A DNA stretch of 11,365 nucleotides. Origin: TMED27 sp045106175 (lineage in GTDB: Bacteria; Pseudomonadota; Alphaproteobacteria; Micavibrionales; Micavibrionaceae). The notes below the pieces were generated by a model. It saw only the letters and a list, made by a program, of their open reading frames with translations. It did no database searches and was not told the DNA's origin. Shown here piece by piece: positions 5,840-11,365 of this stretch. Where the stretch lies: assembly GCA_045106175.1 (NCBI GenBank), contig JBGCEF010000041.1, positions 1 through 11,365 on the forward strand, written 5' to 3'. Position numbers and translations under genes: made by a program. The first letter of the stretch is position 1, and the number at the start of each line of letters is the position of its first letter.

Positions 5840-8800
5840 TTAATTTATTTCGATTGGCATTAAATGCGGGCCGTCTGTCCATAAAAGTGCGCATTTGATT
5901 TTATGGTTTGGGTAGATGCTTTTGAGTGTGTCGGCATATGATTTTAGCTGGTTATAATAAATTTGTGGGACCTTATCTGCGGTTTTTGGAGGTGGCCGGT
6001 TCGTTTTGAAATCGATAATCAGGATGTTTTCATCGGTAATAAGGAGGCGGTCAATTTGTCCGCTAATGAGGCGGTTGTCGGCAAGTAAGCCTGTTATAGG
6101 TACCTCTGCGCGGGAGCCTTCGGCGAAGATGGGGCTGAAGTCTTTATGAGTGAGGATTTTTTGAATTTCTTCTACGATATTGTTTCTGACATTTTCGGGC
6201 AAATCTTTGGCATTTTCGTTGATGAAATGCTTAGCTGCATTTTCTCTGTTATCAAGCGGAAGGTCGGGAAGGAATTGTAGGAGAGTGTGCGTGATATTAC
6301 CGCGACGAAAGCGATAGTGGTCTGTCGTGTTGAGCGGTGAAGCAGCGCTTGGTTCGGTTTCTGATGGTCGCGATGGGATAAGCGGTGCGGGTGGGTTTGG
6401 CTCCATTGGCGCCGCTTGATGAAGCCATGATGGAGTTGGCTTTGTCTTGTGGCTTTGGGCATCTTGTTTTTTTGGCTCGCGGTCGGCAGGTTTCGTTTGC
6501 GGGTTTGTCAGAGTTAGCTTTTTATCATCGCATTGAATAGAATCTTGGTGGGCGTTGAGGCCGTTTTTGATTAATTGATACCAGCATTGATCCTTAATTT
6601 CTTTCTTACTTTTGTGACCGCTGATGTAGAGGCGTTCTTCGGCTCGGGTCATTGCAACATAGAGGAGGCGGCGGTATTCTTCATCCATTCTGGATAGGAC
6701 ATTATCTTTTGCATTTTTATAGGCGTTAGGTTCGAAATCTTTACGTGGGGCCCATAGAGGGAATTTTTGTCCTGTTTGGGTGGGCCATAGGATACGGTTG
6801 CCTGGTTGCGATGCGTTTAAGCCAGCAATTCCGATTGTATCGGGGAGAAATAAGATTGGGGCTTGGAGACCTTTTGAGCCGTGGACAGTCATGATGCGAA
6901 CATGATTTGTTTTATCATCATTTTGGCGTTTGATATCGGATGCGGCGCTTTTTTGCCATTGAATAAAAGATTGCAGGCACGCGATATGTTGATGTTCAAA
7001 GTTCATGCATGCATTTAGGAGTTCATTAAGAGAATCTTTGGCATCAGATCCGAGTCTTGTTTGGAAGGCTTTAAGGCCGCTTGTTTGGTCAGCGGGGCAT
7101 TGTGTTTGGAGTAGCTTTGCAAAAAATGTATAGGGGCTATGGCGTTTGGCGTTTTTTATGAGTGTTTTAAGGTAGTCGATGATGTCTTTATCAGCGTTAT
7201 CAAGCACAGATTGCCATAGCGTAGTATTGCGGTTGTAGGCCAGATCGAATAATTGATCCTCTGTGATGCCAATAAGCGGTGATTTTAGAAGGCAGGCGAG
7301 CGTTAAATCGTCGCTGGGAAGAAGTGCAAAATCGGCGGCGGCCAGCATGTCTTGCACAGCTAATTGATCATTGAGGACAATTCTGTCTAATCCGCCGACG
7401 GGGATGTTGCGTGATTTTAGTGCACGCATGATTTGGTTAACAAATGCGTTACGGGTTCGCACTAAGATCATGATATCGCGTGGCTGTATCGCGCGATTAT
7501 ATGAGGGTAGTTGTTCTTTTGTTTTGAGCCATTGTTCAATTTGTTTTGCGATGGCTTCGGCGTTTTTACTACTGCCGCTTTTTTGATCTTCGATTGTGAC
7601 GGGTGGGCTCCATGTCATGGAGGGTGTATCGCTTTCATCATTTTCAAAGAGCGGCCATAATTCGACATGTCCGCTTTGACCGCGGCGGAATGATTGGTGG
7701 TCAATATTAGTGACTCCTAAGCCTTTGCGTGTTTCGGGCTTAGAAAAGACGCTGTCGACTGCGTTTAGCACGGATTTTGTTGAGCGGAATGAAATATTGA
7801 GGCCAACTTTTTCCCAGCTAGCTTTTGCGGCGGTGATTTTATCAGCGAATGACTGGCTCATGCGGTCGAACTCTTCGGGGGAGGCCCGTTGGAAGCTGTA
7901 GATGGATTGTTTCTCATCGCCAACCGTAAAGAGCGTGCGGTGGTTGTCTTGTTGGCTATGTGTTGAGAAGAATTCTTCGCATAACGCTTCGATGATGGCC
8001 CATTGTTCTGGGTTTGTGTCTTGGGCTTCGTCGATTAAAATATGGTCTATGCCTTGGTCGAGTTTGTAATGTACCCAATCGCCACGTTTTTTCATGAGGT
8101 CGCGTGTTTTGAAGATGAGGTCCTCGTAATCTAACATATTTTTTTGTGTTTTGATTGTGGCGTAATGATTGAGGACTTCGTTTGCAACATGGAAAAGATC
8201 GCGGGTCAGCGCAGCCATTTCGGCGGCTTTAATTGTTTCAATGACGCTCTCAAGTCGCATGGCTTCATCCTGCATTGCTTTTTCAAGATGTGGTGATTGT
8301 TCACTTATTTTTTTTCCTATTAACTTGCTGCGTTTTTCCTCTTTTTGAGTGAAGAAAATGCTGAGGTATGTATTAAATTTTTGTGCGCGTTTTTTTTCGT
8401 CTGCGGCGAGGAAGTCATAGATTTTTTGTGCGTTTGCTGCGTCTGTTTTCCCACTTTTGCTCATTGCATCGGCGCATTGTGTGAGCATTGTGTCATCGTA
8501 TTGAGTATCGCTACATGCGTTTAAGATCAGTTGAGTTTTTGATTGGTTGGGTCGGATATTAAGATGCTGACACAGCGCGGTATAAAATCCATCGATATTG
8601 AAATGTTTATTAATGGTTTGCTCGAATTGCCCTCTTTCATTGATTATAGCGGCGAGCAGGTCGTTTAACTGGTCTTCATTAATGATGCGTGCAAGGTTTG
8701 AAAGTGCTTGGCCTGTAGGGTTGTTTTTATCATGAGATGATGATGCGAAAATTTGTTTTTTGGCTTGGTGGATAAAACTTTCTGCAATGCGTTCTTCGGC

Positions 8801-9307
8801 AACTTCGAATCCGGGTATGAGTTTAGCTTCGAGAGGAAAGCGTGAGAGGATAGATTGGCAAAATGCATGGATTGTCATGACTTTGAGGCGTCCGGGTGTG
8901 TCGATGACATTAGCGAAAAGTTTGCGGGCCGCATTTTTTTCAAGTGTACCGGGTTCGTGTCCTAACAGATCTTTTAGTTTTCTGTGAAGCGTATCTTCGG
9001 GGGCGATTGCCCATTCAGATAGTGTTTCATTGATGCGTAATGCCATTTCGCTTGCGGCGGCTTTTGTGAAGGTAAGGCCTAAGATTTTTTGAGGTGAGCA
9101 TCCGGGGACCCATTGAGCGTGTTGGTTTTTTTGCGGCAATAGAAGACGCAGAACACGATCGGTGAGAACTTTTGTTTTTCCTGTTCCTGCGGATGCGCTT
9201 ACCCATACTGAAGATGTGGGATTTGATGCACGTCTTTGCAGTACGTTTGGATCAAGCGCGCGTTCTGTTGATTGGTTTAATGCGTTTAGTGTTTGATCTG
9301 CGCTCAT
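5840..9307 (-). CDS. addA: Double-strand break repair helicase-nuclease AddA (alphaproteobacterial type)
   Basis: AddA is the 3'-5' motor and one of the two nucleases of the AddAB complex. The complex unwinds and resects broken DNA ends and loads RecA, in the role RecBCD has in enterics. The 1155 residues form a complete UvrD-like SF1A helicase followed by a RecB-type nuclease. Walker A is ASAGTGKT (38-45); motif Ia LTFTKAAASEM (78-88); motif Ib TIHAFCQ (145-151); Walker B ILIDEAQDTNPEQW (423-436). Motif III is GDEKQSIYSFQRA (463-475), motif IV ISFRST (505-510), motif V TVHGSKGLQ (807-815) and motif VI LYVAMTRAEERL (882-893). A proline-rich, probably disordered linker (about 935-995) leads to the nuclease: H1007, D1086 in GQIDR, DFKT (D1099, K1101) and Q1120/Y1124. 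All catalytic residues are present. The start overlaps the addB stop as ATGA, with GAGG 7 bases upstream. Confidence 0.97.
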   Translation of the reverse strand: MSADQTLNALNQSTERALDPNVLQRRASNPTSSVWVSASAGTGKTKVLTDRVLRLLLPQKNQHAQWVPGCSPQKILGLTFTKAAASEMALRINETLSEWAIAPEDTLHRKLKDLLGHEPGTLEKNAARKLFANVIDTPGRLKVMTIHAFCQSILSRFPLEAKLIPGFEVAEERIAESFIHQAKKQIFASSSHDKNNPTGQALSNLARIINEDQLNDLLAAIINERGQFEQTINKHFNIDGFYTALCQHLNIRPNQSKTQLILNACSDTQYDDTMLTQCADAMSKSGKTDAANAQKIYDFLAADEKKRAQKFNTYLSIFFTQKEEKRSKLIGKKISEQSPHLEKAMQDEAMRLESVIETIKAAEMAALTRDLFHVANEVLNHYATIKTQKNMLDYEDLIFKTRDLMKKRGDWVHYKLDQGIDHILIDEAQDTNPEQWAIIEALCEEFFSTHSQQDNHRTLFTVGDEKQSIYSFQRASPEEFDRMSQSFADKITAAKASWEKVGLNISFRSTKSVLNAVDSVFSKPETRKGLGVTNIDHQSFRRGQSGHVELWPLFENDESDTPSMTWSPPVTIEDQKSGSSKNAEAIAKQIEQWLKTKEQLPSYNRAIQPRDIMILVRTRNAFVNQIMRALKSRNIPVGGLDRIVLNDQLAVQDMLAAADFALLPSDDLTLACLLKSPLIGITEDQLFDLAYNRNTTLWQSVLDNADKDIIDYLKTLIKNAKRHSPYTFFAKLLQTQCPADQTSGLKAFQTRLGSDAKDSLNELLNACMNFEHQHIACLQSFIQWQKSAASDIKRQNDDKTNHVRIMTVHGSKGLQAPILFLPDTIGIAGLNASQPGNRILWPTQTGQKFPLWAPRKDFEPNAYKNAKDNVLSRMDEEYRRLLYVAMTRAEERLYISGHKSKKEIKDQCWYQLIKNGLNAHQDSIQCDDKKLTLTNPQTKPADREPKKQDAQSHKTKPTPSWLHQAAPMEPNPPAPLIPSRPSETEPSAASPLNTTDHYRFRRGNITHTLLQFLPDLPLDNRENAAKHFINENAKDLPENVRNNIVEEIQKILTHKDFSPIFAEGSRAEVPITGLLADNRLISGQIDRLLITDENILIIDFKTNRPPPKTADKVPQIYYNQLKSYADTLKSIYPNHKIKCALLWTDGPHLMPIEIN

Positions 9308-11365
9308 GCTGCTGCCTCGCTGTCTGCATCATCGAGGGCGGCCCATTCTTTGATCCGGGCGAGATGCGCATAATCGTCAAAGCGCGGTATTTTTGTGGCG
9401 CGCGGGATTGCGTAATAAGGGGTGTTGGGATTATTGAATGTATCAATGAGTGCGATGAGGGCGGCTTTTGTATCAACTAACATATCATCAATATTCTCTA
9501 ATTCTACTGGTGTTGTTCCGTTTAAAACCCAATACCCTAAATATGTGCATGGTAGTGGCGGGATGTTTTCGAAACCGCCATCTTGTGCGATGAGCGCTTC
9601 GAGGGGGAGTTGCGGGTTATCGCCATGTTCGATGGATTTTTTTGGGTAAGTACCGCCTGATTTATAATCAATAATTGCGACCCCGCTCTCTTTTTTATCA
9701 ATACGGTCGGCGCGCCCATAGAGTGTGAATTGTGAGGATTTTGCTTGTATTGCGATCTGGCCGTTAATTTCAGTTTTGAAAGGTTTGGCGATATCGCGCC
9801 ATTGGTGTTCTTTGATTAAAAATTGATCTGTAATGGTTTCAAATTTTGGCCAGTAGAAGTACCATTCCTCTTCATCTTGTGTTTCATTGGCACAGTATTC
9901 TTGTGCGTTGTTTAAGATTTGTTTTGCTGCGTTTTTGGGTATTTCGTCTTTATTATGTGTGATGAAATGATCAAGGGCATTGTGCAGCATTTGACCTTTT
10001 AGGGCTGCGTCTGCTGCTTTTTCGAGTGGGTCGAGTGTTTTTAAATTGAGGATGCTATGCGCGTAAATGGCATATGGGTTTTTAAGCCATGTTTCAATTT
10101 TTGTTACGGATAATTTTTGCGGCCTTGCTTTTAAAGGTGGTTTTGGCGCAGGGCGCGTGAAGGGTTTTAGCGTATGGGCGTTATGCATGTCATCAACCCA
10201 GTTTTGGACCATGCTTTCTTTTAATGGGCTTATAGGTGTTTTTGCTGCGCTTAAAACAGTTTCTAAGCGGCCTAGCCATCTTGCAGGTACTGTTGGTGCG
10301 CCGTCTTGTAGTTTTGATCGAGTGATAACAACATTGGATGTGCAGAGGGCTTGTACGAAATCATGCGCTGATAAACCAATGCTGCGTTCACTGGTGGGGA
10401 GGCCGAAATTTTTTCGCATGGGCCGTGACATCCATGGATCATGGCTTGGTTCTGGGGGCCATGTGCCTTCATTGAGGCCGCCTAAAATAACAAGATCAGC
10501 ATCAATCAAGCGGGCTTCTAATTGCCCTAGAATTTGTAATCGTGGATGGGTTCCGTATGCGGGGCGGATTGTTGCCTCGTCCAAGAATTGTTGTAAAATT
10601 TTGGAATATTCTTTGGGTTGGATTGGCGGGAATGTGTGTGATTGTTCCAGTAATTTAGCCAATATCGTGCTGGCTTTATTGCCGTCTTCATTGCTCCAAA
10701 GTTGATCGTGATTATGTAGTGTTTCGCAAAGCTGAATATGTTTTGTTAGGATGATTTTAAACTCAGTTTTTTCATCATTTTCAATGAGATTAAGACATGG
10801 TTCGAATGCGCTTTCTAAAGCATTAATTTGTTTTTGCAAAATGTCGTTCTCTGATGAATCAAGTGATTGTTTTGCAAGTTTGTTTTTTAATCCTTGGATG
10901 CCTTTTGTCGGTTTGAAACCCCGTAATATATTGATTTCCAAATGATTGAGATTGTTTTGGAAATCATGGTGCGTTAAAGGATGTTTTAATAGTGAGAGCA
11001 ATGATACGGGTGATAAATGCTCATCAATCGTGGTGATAGATAATAATAAGAATTGTCCGATTGGTGTTTGTGATAGCGGTGTTCCAGCAGAATCGTCAAT
11101 TTCTATATTCCATTTCTTACACGCGGTTGCTACGCGTTTGGCCAAGTTTCTATCAGGCGTTATGAGTGCAGCTGTTTTGGTTGGCTCTTCTAAGGTTTGG
11201 CGCATATAGGTTGCGATGATTTGTGCTTCGTTTTGTGAGGTTTCGCACTCTAGAATCTTTAAATTTTCGATGGCCTTTTTGAATGCGTTATCTTTTAGGT
11301 TCTGCCATTCTTTGCTAGTTTCTGCGGGGCGCATTAATTCACAGGCCATGATGCGGCGTTCTTTG
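9304..11365 (-). CDS. addB: Double-strand break repair protein AddB, 5' end beyond window (alphaproteobacterial type)
   Basis: AddB is the partner subunit of AddA. It carries the second nuclease and a degenerate helicase fold. About 686 residues are visible, and the frame stays open to the window edge (reading KERRI before the first in-window methionine at 11347-11349). Relatives are about 1000 residues, so roughly a third, including any Walker A, is outside. Counting from that methionine, AALITPDRNLAKRVA (60-74) and the block with GGLNEGTWPPEPSHDPWMSR (290-309) mark the helicase-like part. The nuclease domain begins near SVTKIETWLKNPYA (414-427) and has the H456, D548 and DYKSG (561-565) motifs followed by Q580. 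The conserved end reads FDDYAHLARIKEWA. The cysteines that hold an iron-sulfur cluster in Bacillus AddB are missing. It overlaps addA by ATGA, so the two are translated as a pair. Confidence 0.95.
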   Translation of the reverse strand, partial: KERRIMACELMRPAETSKEWQNLKDNAFKKAIENLKILECETSQNEAQIIATYMRQTLEEPTKTAALITPDRNLAKRVATACKKWNIEIDDSAGTPLSQTPIGQFLLLSITTIDEHLSPVSLLSLLKHPLTHHDFQNNLNHLEINILRGFKPTKGIQGLKNKLAKQSLDSSENDILQKQINALESAFEPCLNLIENDEKTEFKIILTKHIQLCETLHNHDQLWSNEDGNKASTILAKLLEQSHTFPPIQPKEYSKILQQFLDEATIRPAYGTHPRLQILGQLEARLIDADLVILGGLNEGTWPPEPSHDPWMSRPMRKNFGLPTSERSIGLSAHDFVQALCTSNVVITRSKLQDGAPTVPARWLGRLETVLSAAKTPISPLKESMVQNWVDDMHNAHTLKPFTRPAPKPPLKARPQKLSVTKIETWLKNPYAIYAHSILNLKTLDPLEKAADAALKGQMLHNALDHFITHNKDEIPKNAAKQILNNAQEYCANETQDEEEWYFYWPKFETITDQFLIKEHQWRDIAKPFKTEINGQIAIQAKSSQFTLYGRADRIDKKESGVAIIDYKSGGTYPKKSIEHGDNPQLPLEALIAQDGGFENIPPLPCTYLGYWVLNGTTPVELENIDDMLVDTKAALIALIDTFNNPNTPYYAIPRATKIPRFDDYAHLARIKEWAALDDADSEAAA

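Noticed and set aside
7004..7014. Palindromic ATGCATGCAT-like stretch
   Set aside because: It is inside addA, codes for ordinary residues (ACMNF region) and has no repeat partner or nearby regulatory context.
10067..10705. A 212-codon open frame on the plus strand opposite addB
   Set aside because: It lies wholly antisense to conserved AddB blocks. It has no recognisable domain, and long antisense frames are expected from the skewed codon use of addB.
1..11365. Search by eye for tRNA, rRNA, CRISPR, insertion sequence, phage or toxin-antitoxin genes
   Set aside because: Nearly all sequence is accounted for by recognised genes, the gaps are at most 127 bp, and no direct repeats or terminal inverted repeats were seen.

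Overview
The window looks like ordinary chromosomal core DNA from an alphaproteobacterium of moderate GC (108 of 240 bases, 45%, in four hand-counted lines). Three things point there. The AddA and AddB proteins are of the alphaproteobacterial type, the order addB-addA-trxA is one commonly seen in that class, and infC stands apart from rpmI-rplT. I cannot name a genus from the sequence alone. I see no mobile element, CRISPR array, tRNA or rRNA.

Plus strand, 1-5404. The window opens inside the last ~110 codons of a type I secretion ABC ATPase. It is joined by a TAATG stop/start overlap to a complete HlyD-type membrane fusion protein. Only 9 bases separate that gene from thrS (threonyl-tRNA synthetase), and thrS overlaps by one base (TAATG again) a half-size EamA/DMT membrane protein. 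A 127-bp gap follows, holding a good sigma70-like promoter and a strong Shine-Dalgarno. These serve infC (translation initiation factor IF3), which appears to start at the non-canonical codon ATC. A YgjV-type inner-membrane protein follows 5 bases later, and a hairpin overlapping its stop codon looks like a bidirectional terminator.

Minus strand, 11365-5447. addB (5' end beyond the window) overlaps addA by ATGA. Together they encode the AddAB helicase-nuclease that processes double-strand breaks for RecA-dependent repair. After 72 bp with its own likely promoter comes trxA (thioredoxin 1). It converges on the YgjV gene at the shared terminator.

Functionally the window joins protein export, translation (thrS, infC), recombinational repair (addBA) and thiol redox (trxA), with two small membrane proteins of unknown substrate. 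I found no convincing new system. The best items for a second look are the ATC start of infC and the base-composition skew, which keeps its sign where gene direction flips. The half-size EamA protein linked to thrS and the one-stop junction between the secretion gene and thrS are weaker.
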